This document shows, one piece after another, positions 8,016-15,187 of a stretch of 64,000 bases of DNA. How positions within the stretch are numbered: position 1 is the first letter of the stretch; the number at the start of each line of letters is the position of its first letter. Source of the DNA: Thiobacillus sp. (GTDB taxonomy: Bacteria > Pseudomonadota > Gammaproteobacteria > Burkholderiales > Thiobacillaceae); the NCBI GenBank assembly GCA_030679915.1, contig JAUXRY010000034.1, positions 113,871 through 177,870 on the forward strand, given 5' to 3'. Made by a program: the position numbers and the translations under genes. The notes beneath the pieces were generated by a model. The model saw only the letters and a program-made list of their open reading frames with translations, was not told where the DNA came from and did not search any database.

Positions 8016-8624
8016 ATGAGCCAGGAAGCAGATGGGCAAAAAGTGGACACACGTAAACGAAAATTCCTGATTGCGGCGACCAGCGCTGTCGGCGGGGTAG
8101 CTGCGGCAGGCGTCGCGATCCCACTGGTGATGAGCATGATGCCGAGTGCCCGTGCCAGAGCAGCAGGTGCGCCGGTTGAGGTCGACATCAGCAAAATCGA
8201 GTCGGGCGCAATCCTCACGGTTGAGTGGCAGGGCAAGCCGGTGTGGATTGTCAACCGCTCACCAGAAATGCTGGAGCTGTTAGGCAAGCATGATGACAAA
8301 CTGGGTGATCCGCAGAGCGAACAACCGCAACAACCAGCCTATTGCAAGAATCCGACCCGCTCGATCAAGAAGGAATATTTGGTTGCGGTCGGTATTTGCA
8401 CCCACCTGGGCTGTTCGCCTACCTTCCGCAAGGATATAGGCGCTGCCGATCTGGGTGGCGCAGACTGGCCAGGCGGCTTTTTCTGCCCCTGCCATGGTTC
8501 GAAATTTGACCTTGCTGCACGCGTGTACAAGAACGTGCCGGCCCCGATCAATCTGAAGATTCCGCCTCATCAATACCTCAGCGATGCCAAGTTGCTGATC
8601 GGTGTAGACGCAAAAGGAGCTTAA
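8016..8624 (+). CDS. petA: Ubiquinol-cytochrome c reductase iron-sulfur (Rieske) subunit
   Basis: A 202-residue Rieske protein of the bc1 complex. It has a Tat-type N-terminus (RKRKFLIAATSAVGG) that also serves as membrane anchor. The 2Fe-2S ligands are in CTHLGC (about 128-133) and CPCHGS (about 157-162). It takes electrons from ubiquinol and passes them to cytochrome c1. It is first in a petA-petB-petC operon with a 3-nt gap to petB. Confidence 0.97.
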   Translation: MSQEADGQKVDTRKRKFLIAATSAVGGVAAAGVAIPLVMSMMPSARARAAGAPVEVDISKIESGAILTVEWQGKPVWIVNRSPEMLELLGKHDDKLGDPQSEQPQQPAYCKNPTRSIKKEYLVAVGICTHLGCSPTFRKDIGAADLGGADWPGGFFCPCHGSKFDLAARVYKNVPAPINLKIPPHQYLSDAKLLIGVDAKGA

Positions 8625-8627
8625 TAA

Positions 8628-9863
8628 ATGTCTGCCCTGCAAAAAGTGATGGGTTGGGTCGATGACCGTTTCCCGCTCACCGCCACCTATAAGGCGCATC
8701 TGTCCGAGTACTACGCGCCCAAGAACTTCAACTTCTGGTATTTCTTCGGCTCACTGGCGCTATTGTTGCTGGTGTTGCAGATTGTGACCGGCATCTTCCT
8801 CACCATGAACTACAAACCGGATGCCGAGCTGGCTTTTGCATCCGTTGAATACATCATGCGTGACGTCGAGTGGGGCTGGTTGATTCGCTACATGCACTCG
8901 ACCGGCGCCTCGCTGTTCTTTGTCGTTGTCTATCTGCATATGTTCCGCGGGTTGATGTATGGCTCATATCGCAAGCCGCGCGAACTGATCTGGATTTTCG
9001 GCGTGCTGATTTATCTGGCGCTGATGGCTGAAGCCTTCCTGGGGTATTTGCTGCCCTGGGGCCAGATGTCATTCTGGGGTGCGCAGGTGATCGTTAACCT
9101 GTTTGCGGCCGTGCCGTTCATTGGTGAAGACCTGTCGATCTGGATTCGCGGTGACTTCGTGATTTCGGACGCCACGCTGAATCGTTTCTTCGCCTTCCAC
9201 GTAATCGCCTTGCCGCTGGTGTTGCTGGGCCTGGTGGTGGTGCACCTGGTGGCATTGCATGAAGTGGGTTCAAACAACCCGGATGGCATCGAGATCAAGA
9301 AGCATAAAGATCCGGTGACCCATATTCCGCTCGATGGCATTCCGTTCCACCCGTATTACACGGTGAAAGATATTGTCGGCGTGATTGTTTTCCTGATGGT
9401 GTTTTCGGCAATCATGTTCTTCGGTCCGGAAATGGGCGGCTATTTCCTGGAAGCGGCCAACTTCATTCCGGCCGACCCACTGAAGACGCCTGAGCACATT
9501 GCGCCATTGTGGTATTTCACGCCGTTCTACGCGATTCTGCGTGCGGTGCCGCCCATGTTTGGTTCGCAATTCCCGGGTGTGGTGGCGATGGGCCTGTCGA
9601 TTGTGTTCCTGTTCTTCCTGCCGTGGCTGGATCGCAGCAAGGTCAAGTCGATCCGTTATCGTGGCCCGATCTACAAGACCATGCTGGCGTTGTTCATAGT
9701 GTCCTTTATCGGATTGGGTTATCTTGGCTTGTTGCCGTCCACTCCGGTGGCTACGATTTTCGCGCAGGTTTTCTCAGTGATTTACTTCCTGTTTTTCCTG
9801 TTGATGCCCTGGTATACCTCGATTGAAAAAACCAAACCGGAACCAGAAAGGGTGACTGGCTAA
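8628..9863 (+). CDS. petB: Ubiquinol-cytochrome c reductase cytochrome b subunit
   Basis: A 411-residue polytopic cytochrome b with about eight to nine membrane helices. Heme ligands lie in RYMHSTGASLFF / YLHMFRG and FAFHVIALP / VVHLVALH. The Qo-site signature reads PLWY within APLWYFTPFYAILR. Family members in proteobacteria often have PEWY or PVWY here. The stop is followed at once by the petC start. A complete catalytic core of complex III. Confidence 0.97.
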   Translation: MSALQKVMGWVDDRFPLTATYKAHLSEYYAPKNFNFWYFFGSLALLLLVLQIVTGIFLTMNYKPDAELAFASVEYIMRDVEWGWLIRYMHSTGASLFFVVVYLHMFRGLMYGSYRKPRELIWIFGVLIYLALMAEAFLGYLLPWGQMSFWGAQVIVNLFAAVPFIGEDLSIWIRGDFVISDATLNRFFAFHVIALPLVLLGLVVVHLVALHEVGSNNPDGIEIKKHKDPVTHIPLDGIPFHPYYTVKDIVGVIVFLMVFSAIMFFGPEMGGYFLEAANFIPADPLKTPEHIAPLWYFTPFYAILRAVPPMFGSQFPGVVAMGLSIVFLFFLPWLDRSKVKSIRYRGPIYKTMLALFIVSFIGLGYLGLLPSTPVATIFAQVFSVIYFLFFLLMPWYTSIEKTKPEPERVTG

Positions 9864-10586
9864 ATGAAACGCTTGAAGAACTTTCTTTTACTGCTGGCAG
9901 CAGCCCCCATCGTCGCCTTTGCATCGACCACCGTTCACCTGGACAGGGCGCCGGTCAATGTGGCCGATCAAGACTCGCTCCAACGCGGCGCTCGCGTGTT
10001 CGTGAACTACTGCCTTAGCTGCCACAGTGCTGCATCCATGCGCTATTCGCGTTTGCAGGACCTGGGGTTGACCGAAGAGCAGATCAAGGACAACTTGCTG
10101 TTTGCAGCGGAAAAGCCTGGTGAAACCATGAAAGTCGGCATGAGCAAAGCCGATGCTAAGGCGTGGTTTGGCGCGACCCCTCCCGACCTCAGCGTGATTG
10201 CACGTTCACGCGGAGCCGACTGGTTGTATACCTATCTCCGCAGCTTTTACCGCGACGATTCTCGCGCCACCGGCTGGAATAACACGGTGTTTGACAAGGT
10301 CGGCATGCCGCATGTCATGTGGGATTTGCAGGGTGAGATGGCCCCGGTCTACAAAAAAGTGGATGGACACGAAGTCGTCGATCGTCTTGAACTGGTCAAA
10401 CCGGGTAGCGTGACGCTTGCTGAATACGACGCCATGGTCGGTGACCTGGTCAACTATCTGGTATGGATGGGCGAGCCCGACCAGCTCAAGCGCAAACAGC
10501 TTGGCATTATTGTTCTGGCTTTCCTGGCGTTCTTCTTTGTGGTGGCCTACTACCTGAAGAAAGAGTTCTGGAAAGATATTCACTAA
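9864..10586 (+). CDS. petC: Ubiquinol-cytochrome c reductase cytochrome c1
   Basis: A 240-residue c1 subunit: signal peptide (about 1-20), one heme c site CLSCH at about 51-55, and a C-terminal membrane helix (about 212-230, LGIIVLAFLAFFFVVAYYL) that anchors it on the periplasmic side. Last gene of petABC and followed by a strong terminator. Confidence 0.97.
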   Translation: MKRLKNFLLLLAAAPIVAFASTTVHLDRAPVNVADQDSLQRGARVFVNYCLSCHSAASMRYSRLQDLGLTEEQIKDNLLFAAEKPGETMKVGMSKADAKAWFGATPPDLSVIARSRGADWLYTYLRSFYRDDSRATGWNNTVFDKVGMPHVMWDLQGEMAPVYKKVDGHEVVDRLELVKPGSVTLAEYDAMVGDLVNYLVWMGEPDQLKRKQLGIIVLAFLAFFFVVAYYLKKEFWKDIH

Positions 10587-10603
10587 GCCCGTTCATGCGG
10601 TTT

Positions 10604-10639
10604 AGCCAACAGCCGGACCGAGTCCGGCTGTTGGCTTTT
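10604..10639 (+). terminator. Intrinsic terminator of petABC
   Basis: A perfect 14-bp stem (AGCCAACAGCCGGA / TCCGGCTGTTGGCT) with a 5-nt loop, followed by a short T run. Confidence 0.9.
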
Positions 10640-10821
10640 ATTGATTCGGCACGAATCAGTTTGCAAGAACAGGATGCCGGCACACACTCCGAATGCTTGT
10701 AGGTGTGCTGCGTATTGGATCAATAAAGAATTTAGCTAGGCTGTAGTTGCATGAAAATTGAATTGCCTGGGTTTCCATGCACAAGTATCAAACACACGTA
10801 ACACCTTAGGGAGCCCCCACC

Positions 10822-11421
10822 ATGATGACCTTGTATTCTGGCAGCACTTGCCCATACAGCCACCGCTGCCGCATCGTCCTGTTCGAGAAGGACATGGATT
10901 TCGAAATCATCGATGTGGACATGCATAACAAGCCGGAAGAAGTGGCCAGCATCAGCCCCAGCGGCAAAATGCCGGTACTGATCGAGCGCGATCTGATTTT
11001 GACTGAGTCCAACATCATCAATGAATATATTGATGAACGCTTTCCGCATCCGCAGCTGATGCCACCGGATCCCGTCATGCGCGCGCGCGCTCGGCTGGTG
11101 CTGTTTAACTTCGAGCATGATTTGTTCACCCATGTGAATACGCTGGAGCACAGCCTGGGAAAAGGATCGGACAAGGCACGCGTGGAAATCCGTGACAGCC
11201 TGTCGCAGCTCACCCCCATCCTGACCAAGCAGAAATATTTGATGAACGATGAGTTCTCCATGCTGGATGTTGCGATTGCCCCGTTGTTGTGGCGTCTTGA
11301 GCATTACAGCATTGAGCTGCCGAAAGTGGCAGCACCCGTGCTCAAGTACCGCGAGCGCCTGTTTAGCCGGCCAGCCTTTATCAATGCGCTGACACCCACT
11401 GAAAAAGCGTTGCGCAAGTAA
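10822..11421 (+). CDS. sspA: Stringent starvation protein A (GST-fold, RNA polymerase-associated)
   Basis: A 199-residue GST-like protein. The thioredoxin-like N-terminal domain begins MTLYSGSTCPYSHRCRIVL, and the helical C-terminal domain contains NDEFSMLDVAIAPLLWRL. SspA binds RNA polymerase and affects stationary-phase and stress transcription. It sits in the common petABC-sspA-sspB order of beta- and gammaproteobacteria. ATG 10822 or 10825 are possible starts. Confidence 0.95.
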   Translation: MMTLYSGSTCPYSHRCRIVLFEKDMDFEIIDVDMHNKPEEVASISPSGKMPVLIERDLILTESNIINEYIDERFPHPQLMPPDPVMRARARLVLFNFEHDLFTHVNTLEHSLGKGSDKARVEIRDSLSQLTPILTKQKYLMNDEFSMLDVAIAPLLWRLEHYSIELPKVAAPVLKYRERLFSRPAFINALTPTEKALRK

Positions 11422-11433
11422 AAGGGTAGGGCA

Positions 11434-11841
11434 TTGGCCGAGTTATCAACCAAACCTTATCTGATCCGTGCACTCTATCAATGGTGTGCGGATGCGGGGT
11501 ATACCCCGCAATTGCTGGTTGCGGTAGATAACCATACGCGGGTGCCACAAGCCTTCGTAAAAGATGGCCAGATCGTCATGAATATCAGTGCGGGCGCGAC
11601 CCGAAACCTCAAACTGGATAACGACTGGATCCAGTTTTCAGCTCGCTTCGGGGGAATTTCGCATGAGATTTCCATACCGGTTGATCGCGTTGCTGCCATA
11701 TTTGCGCGTGAAAATGGACAAGGTTTGCATTTTGAGCCTGTCAATGCGGGAGAGTCGCCCGATGACCCTGCATCGCCTCCTTCACCGGGCGATGCACCTG
11801 TTCCTCCCAAGGGAAAACCTTCGTTAAAAGTCGTCAAGTAA
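11434..11841 (+). CDS. sspB: ClpXP protease specificity-enhancing factor SspB
   Basis: A 135-residue SspB. The folded adaptor domain is about residues 1-95 (TKPYLIRALYQWCADAGYTPQL, FSARFGGISHEISIPVDRVAAIFAREN). A disordered Pro-rich tail ends in KGKPSLKVVK, the ClpX-docking type of motif. It delivers ssrA-tagged proteins to ClpXP. The start is TTG at 11434 with a purine-rich AAGGGTAGGG upstream; no ATG fits. It lies 12 nt after sspA. Confidence 0.94.
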   Translation: MAELSTKPYLIRALYQWCADAGYTPQLLVAVDNHTRVPQAFVKDGQIVMNISAGATRNLKLDNDWIQFSARFGGISHEISIPVDRVAAIFARENGQGLHFEPVNAGESPDDPASPPSPGDAPVPPKGKPSLKVVK

Positions 11842-11865
11842 GTGTGAATCTAGTGGCGGCATCGT

Positions 11866-11871
11866 TATAAT
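11866..11871 (+). promoter_or_regulatory. -10 box of the tRNA-Thr promoter
   Basis: A perfect TATAAT 12 nt upstream of the tRNA-Thr gene. No good -35 hexamer is visible at the right distance. Confidence 0.45.
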
Positions 11872-11883
11872 GTCGCCCGCGTT

Positions 11884-11959
11884 GCCGCTTTAGCTCAGAT
11901 GGTAGAGCAACCGCCTTGTAAGCGGTAGGTCGTCAGTTCGATTCCGACAAGCGGCACCA
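11884..11959 (+). tRNA. tRNA-Thr (anticodon TGT)
   Basis: A 76-nt cloverleaf with encoded CCA. The acceptor stem is GCCGCTT/AAGCGGC. The D arm starts TAGCTCAGATGG. The anticodon stem ACCGC/GCGGT encloses CTTGTAA, giving anticodon TGT (Thr). The T arm GTCAG-TTCGATT-CCGAC has one A-C mismatch. Its 3' end is the attachment site of the integrative element that follows. Confidence 0.95.
11937..11952 (+). repeat. attL: 3' part of tRNA-Thr
   Basis: TTCGATTCCGACAAGC inside the T arm and acceptor of tRNA-Thr recurs with one mismatch (TTCGAGTCCGACAAGC) at 15095-15110. This is the expected left attachment core for a tRNA-targeting tyrosine integrase. Confidence 0.75.
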
Positions 11960-11994
11960 TTAATTCGTATCACCCAGCATCAAGACGTAGCCTG

Positions 11995-12026
11995 AACCCG
12001 CATATATCAATGGATTTCGGGTTTTT
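11995..12026 (+). terminator. Weak terminator-like hairpin after tRNA-Thr
   Basis: AACCCG and CGGGTT arms separated by 17 nt and followed by a T run. It resembles the better hairpin with the same ACCCGCAT sequence at 15115, just past attR. One of the two may have come with the element. Confidence 0.4.
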
Positions 12027-12061
12027 TGTTGCCTCACCCCGTGGCATGGCATAACATGGAA

Positions 12062-12123
12062 TACCGTCACTTATGGCGGTACATGTGACGGTAGCCCGCC
12101 TACTGTGTAAGCGAATACCGTCA
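12062..12123 (+). repeat. Integrase arm-site-like repeats upstream of int
   Basis: TACCGTCAC (12062) and its inverse GTGACGGTA (12085), a further TACCGTCA (12116), and TGGCGGTA (12074). Similar TGGCGGTA copies lie at 15021 and 15033 at the other end of the element. They probably bind the integrase or control its promoter. Confidence 0.55.
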
Positions 12124-12145
12124 TAAATCGCCAAAAGGGGGTGCC

Positions 12146-13375
12146 ATGCCGTTATCCGATCAGGCCGTTAGAAAGGCCAAGCCAGCCGAGAAGCCTTTCA
12201 AGCTATCGGATGAAAAGGGGCTGTATCTGTTGGTAAACGCCGCCGGGAAGTATTGGCGGATGGATTACCGGCACGATGGCAAGCGCAAGACACTGGCGCT
12301 AGGGATATATTCAGACGTGAGCCTAGCCCGTGCCCGTGAGAAGCGGGACGAGGCCCGCAAGCTGCTAGCTGATGGCTTAGATCCAAGTGAGTCGCGTAAG
12401 CAGCGTAAACAGGCTGATATGGCCGCCAGTGCTAACAGCTTTGAGGCTGTCGCCCGTGAATGGCACGCGGGCAAGTCGAAGAAGTGGGCAAAAGTGACAG
12501 CCACCAAAGCATTGATCCACCTGGAAACCTACGTTTTCACCGATATAGGCCACCTGCCAATCGCCAGTGTGAAGGCTTCGCAACTGCTGGCGATGCTGCG
12601 CAAAATTGAGTCCAAGGGCATTGCCTACACCGCAACCCGCATGCGCGAAATGTGTGGGCAGATATTCCGCTATGCCGTGGCAACGGGTAGGGCGGAAGAT
12701 AACCCGGCGGCGCACCTGCTAGGCGCGATGAGCAAACCCGCAACCACCCACCGGCCCGCCATTACCGAGCGGCGCGAATTTGGCGCGTTCCTGCGCGATC
12801 TGCGGGAGGCAACCGGCTTTGACCCCGTGACCCGTTACGCGGCTTACTTTGCCATGCTGACCTTTGTGCGTGCGCAAGAGTTTCGTTTTGCACGCTGGGA
12901 AGAAATCGACTTTGATGCGCGCGAATGGAAAGTGCCCGCCCTGCGCATGAAGGTCGGCAAGACGCTGCCCGCTCATACCGTGCCCTTGTCGAGTCAGGCG
13001 ATAGTCCTACTGGAAGAACTGAGCAACCTGACCGGGCACACGCCCTATCTATTCCCCAAGGCTAAGGGCTACGGCGAAAACGAAGTCATATCCGAAAACA
13101 CCGTCGGCAAGATGCTGAATAACATGGGCTACCAAGGCCGCCAGTGTGTGCATGGCTTTCGTGCATCGGCGCGGTCGATTCTGAGCGAACAGGGTTGGAG
13201 CGTGGCAGCGATGGAACGCCAACTAGACCACAAGGAAGCCAGCGGCACCGTGGCTGCCTACGCCCGAAGCCAGCACCTGCCCGAGCGGCGCAAGATGATG
13301 CAAGCATGGGCAGACACGTGCGATGCGCTGGAAGCTGGTGGGGAAGTGATACCCCTCCATGGTCGGACGGCTTGA
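12146..13375 (+). CDS. Tyrosine recombinase, P4-type integrase
   Basis: A 409-residue integrase. It has an N-terminal DUF4102-like arm-binding domain (MPLSDQAVRKAKPAEKPFKL), a core-binding SAM-like domain (about 95-200) and a catalytic domain. Catalytic residues are visible: Arg in RAQEFRFARW, His/Arg in HGFRASARS, His in LDHKE and the Tyr nucleophile in VAAYAR. It begins about 190 nt after the tRNA-Thr target, the usual layout. Its last codons (DTCDALEAGGEVIPLH) are echoed by a decayed copy at 14032-14094 beyond the TA genes. Confidence 0.95.
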   Translation: MPLSDQAVRKAKPAEKPFKLSDEKGLYLLVNAAGKYWRMDYRHDGKRKTLALGIYSDVSLARAREKRDEARKLLADGLDPSESRKQRKQADMAASANSFEAVAREWHAGKSKKWAKVTATKALIHLETYVFTDIGHLPIASVKASQLLAMLRKIESKGIAYTATRMREMCGQIFRYAVATGRAEDNPAAHLLGAMSKPATTHRPAITERREFGAFLRDLREATGFDPVTRYAAYFAMLTFVRAQEFRFARWEEIDFDAREWKVPALRMKVGKTLPAHTVPLSSQAIVLLEELSNLTGHTPYLFPKAKGYGENEVISENTVGKMLNNMGYQGRQCVHGFRASARSILSEQGWSVAAMERQLDHKEASGTVAAYARSQHLPERRKMMQAWADTCDALEAGGEVIPLHGRTA

Positions 13376-13397
13376 CATATAGCAAAAAAGATATAAT
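13372..13397 (+). promoter_or_regulatory. Sigma-70-like promoter of the HigBA-type module
   Basis: TTGACA (13372-13377) and TATAAT (13392-13397), perfect hexamers but only 14 nt apart. Initiation near 13404 would leave the ATG at 13399 outside the message, in agreement with translation from TTG 13447. Confidence 0.55.
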
Positions 13398-13446
13398 CAT
13401 GACTTGGTAAATTCACCTGATCGAAGCAGCGGAAAGGGAGCTGGCG

Positions 13447-13722
13447 TTGCTGCCATCGGACTTGAAGGCGCGTTTCCTGCGCGTGGCCGAACTGCTGGAA
13501 GCCTTCGGCCCGCAAAAGGTTGGACTGCCGCATGTGCGGCCACTGGAAAGCAAGCTGTGGGAAATGCGCATGAGCAGCAAGGACGGTATCGCGCGGGCTG
13601 TGTATGTGGCGGCTAAAGGGCAGCGGCTAGTGGTGCTGCATGTGTTTGTAAAGAAAACCCAGGCCACACCCCGGCGGGCGATTGAAACCGCGCTGGCGCG
13701 CTTGAAGGAGTTGGAACCATGA
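13447..13722 (+). CDS. HigB/Gp49-type toxin, N-terminally short
   Basis: A 91-residue RelE-superfamily (phage-derived Gp49/HigB-like) mRNA interferase, with the family core ARFLRVAELLEAFG, ESKLWEMRM, GIARAVYVA and LHVFVKKTQ. TTG 13447 is preceded by AAGGGAG at 6 nt and is the best start. The same frame upstream encodes more family-like sequence (LIEAAERELAL) and an ATG at 13399 (MTW), but a TAA at 13408 separates them. The first beta strand therefore seems lost, by a nonsense change or by start relocation. It overlaps the antitoxin by 4 nt (ATGA). Confidence 0.8.
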   Translation: MLPSDLKARFLRVAELLEAFGPQKVGLPHVRPLESKLWEMRMSSKDGIARAVYVAAKGQRLVVLHVFVKKTQATPRRAIETALARLKELEP

Positions 13723-14021
13723 AAACCCTGTCGGAAGTCAAAGCCGGGCTGTTGAAGGACAAGGCTACCCGCGAATCTTATGCAGCGCTGGAAGACGAAT
13801 TTTCCATCGCGCACGAACTCATCGCCGCCCGTCTGAAGGCCGGGCTGACGCAGATCGAAGTCGCCGAGCGCATGGGCACCAAGCAATCCGTCATCGCCCG
13901 GATGGAAAGCGGCCGAACGCTGCCGTCGTTGCGTACGCTGTCACGTTACGCACAGGCGATAGGTTTCACGGCGACGGTGAAGCTGACACGGGATCGGCTG
14001 GACAGGAAAACCGCCGCCTGA
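13719..14021 (+). CDS. HigA-type XRE antitoxin
   Basis: A 100-residue antitoxin. An N-terminal helical part is followed by an XRE helix-turn-helix (LTQIEVAERMGTKQSVIARMESG, about 43-65). The toxin-first order with a 4-nt overlap is the HigBA arrangement. It would neutralise the preceding toxin and repress the promoter at 13372. Confidence 0.9.
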   Translation: MKTLSEVKAGLLKDKATRESYAALEDEFSIAHELIAARLKAGLTQIEVAERMGTKQSVIARMESGRTLPSLRTLSRYAQAIGFTATVKLTRDRLDRKTAA

Positions 14022-14031
14022 TTACATCGAA

Positions 14032-14094
14032 GCAAGCGGGCGGACACCTGCGATGCGCCGGGGCGGAATTATCCCGTTGCACAAAAGCGCCTGA
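14032..14094 (+). pseudogene. Decayed second copy of the integrase 3' end
   Basis: Directly after the antitoxin, GCAAGC..GGGCGGACACCTGCGATGCGC parallels the integrase 3' end at 13310-13340. The next bases encode GGIIPLH followed by a stop, matching GGEVIPLH of the integrase. The two parts are in different frames, so the copy is broken. It is one of four cases in this window where a TA module is followed by a copy of the 3' end of the gene before it. Confidence 0.65.
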
Positions 14095-14241
14095 TGGGGG
14101 AATGGGCGTGCCTGCAATCGCACGGCGCACCTGCCAATACTTCAAAGGTGGATGCAGGCAAGGGCAGATTGTTTGGACGGCCTTAAGGGTGGCGCAACAG
14201 TAATAGACCCCGAGGAAAACTATAAATAAGGGGGTTATCAA

Positions 14242-14595
14242 TTGCTGGGCATTTTCAGAACAAAAGCAGTGCGCATTGTTGGCGTCATCCTTTTGACTAT
14301 TGCCGCGTTAGTGGCATTGGTCAGCCTGTCCGAAAGCTACGTAAAACATAAAGTACCCGTTTCGGTGGGTGGGTATCATGTTTTTACCGACTTATGGGAC
14401 AGGGGGTATGTAAGCTTTCAAGGTACGTGGGTAATGGATAACTCAAAGCCTGCCTATCCACTGCAAGTATCGGAAATTGTCTGCCATCTAGAAAGCAAAG
14501 ATTGCATAGAGTCTCGGGCTGAGGTGGCAGGGAGCACGTTGTTAGTAAACCAAGACAGACACGAGATAGCGCAGTGGGATGGACGACCTGAGTAA
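14242..14595 (+). CDS. Hypothetical protein with N-terminal membrane helix
   Basis: A 117-residue protein, start TTG 14242 with AAGGGGG at 7 nt. One membrane helix lies at about 10-30 (VRIVGVILLTIAALVALVSL), then a soluble part with a Cys pair (VCHLESKDC) that could form a disulfide outside the cytoplasm. It is element cargo with no recognised family. It may be a membrane-anchored periplasmic protein. Confidence 0.55.
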   Translation: MLGIFRTKAVRIVGVILLTIAALVALVSLSESYVKHKVPVSVGGYHVFTDLWDRGYVSFQGTWVMDNSKPAYPLQVSEIVCHLESKDCIESRAEVAGSTLLVNQDRHEIAQWDGRPE

Positions 14596-14701
14596 GCTAC
14601 TCGATGCGATGGAGTCGCCAGCGCGCCAAAGTGATAGCTACATCAAGACGCTGCGCTGGTTTCAATGGCAAAGTGAATGCAACGTGACCGCCGAAACCTA
14701 A
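14579..14701 (+). CDS. Possible 40-residue ORF overlapping the preceding gene
   Basis: ATG 14579 opens a 40-codon frame (MDDLSKLLDAMESPARQSDS start) overlapping the end of the membrane-protein gene by 17 nt. No family is recognised and there is no strong ribosome site. It could be the remnant of a longer reading frame. Confidence 0.25.
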   Translation: MDDLSKLLDAMESPARQSDSYIKTLRWFQWQSECNVTAET

Positions 14702-15094
14702 TGCCGGCAAGGCATGGCGGCGCATGGTGACCACCAGTCAGTTTAAAAAAATCAGCGTAAACAATCGGTTGCGCGTGGAAACAACGCCTTTAACAAAGGA
14801 CAAAAAAGGCTGTAACAAGCGGGAGGGGTATCTAAAACAGACGGGTACAGATAAGCAGAATCATGCACGATCCGATGAATACGGCCTGTATCGTGAGCAC
14901 ACCGACTCAGCACGTTTTAATAACTGATGAATAACCACAGAAACAGGCTATGCGTGTGCATCGGGTGAGGATCGTGGTGCATCCTGAAAACATGCAAACA
15001 ACAGGGGCACTGAAAATATTTGGCGGTAGTTCTGGCGGTATGTTTGTAATTAGAAACTGCTAAATCAAGCAAACACGCCGCCTGTAGCCTGTTA
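14702..15094. other. Right end of the integrative element, no convincing gene
   Basis: About 390 nt between the last element ORF and attR. It contains two TGGCGGTA arm-like octamers (15021, 15033). Short open frames here lack ribosome sites and protein-like composition. Confidence 0.5.
15021..15040 (+). repeat. Arm-site-like TGGCGGTA direct repeats near attR
   Basis: TGGCGGTA at 15021-15028 and 15033-15040, 12 nt start to start. The same octamer is found at 12074 near attL. Confidence 0.55.
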
Positions 15095-15110
15095 TTCGAG
15101 TCCGACAAGC
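15095..15110 (+). repeat. attR of the tRNA-Thr element
   Basis: TTCGAGTCCGACAAGC, 15 of 16 identical to the tRNA-Thr 3' segment at 11937-11952. Confidence 0.75.
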
Positions 15111-15114
15111 AATT

Positions 15115-15148
15115 AAAACCCGCATCCAGTAATGGCATGCGGGTTTTT
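15115..15148. terminator. Bidirectional terminator past attR
   Basis: An 11-bp perfect stem AAAACCCGCAT/ATGCGGGTTTT with an 11-nt loop, then T's. It stops pilR transcription from the right and the element from the left. Before integration it may have served tRNA-Thr. Confidence 0.8.
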
Positions 15149-15187
15149 CATTTTGGGTTGCGAAGTTCGTTGGGTGTAATCGCTGAC

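Larger units (their letters stand above)
11937..15110 (+). mobile_element. Small integrative element in tRNA-Thr (about 3.2 kb)
   Basis: Bounded by the direct repeat TTCGAtTCCGACAAGC in tRNA-Thr and at 15095. It carries a P4-type integrase immediately after the tRNA, a HigBA-type TA pair, a small membrane protein and little else. The octamer TGGCGGTA occurs at 12074, 15021 and 15033, close to the two ends, as expected for integrase arm-binding sites. The backbone resumes with a terminator and pilR. No replication or transfer genes are seen, so the element may be defective or a satellite. Confidence 0.8.

Noticed and set aside
13404..13616. A 70-codon frame overlapping the HigB-type toxin in another frame
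   Set aside because: The toxin frame matches its family; this one does not.
14724..14927. A 67-codon frame near the right end of the tRNA-Thr element
   Set aside because: No ribosome site, low-complexity Lys/Asn/Thr composition, no family.
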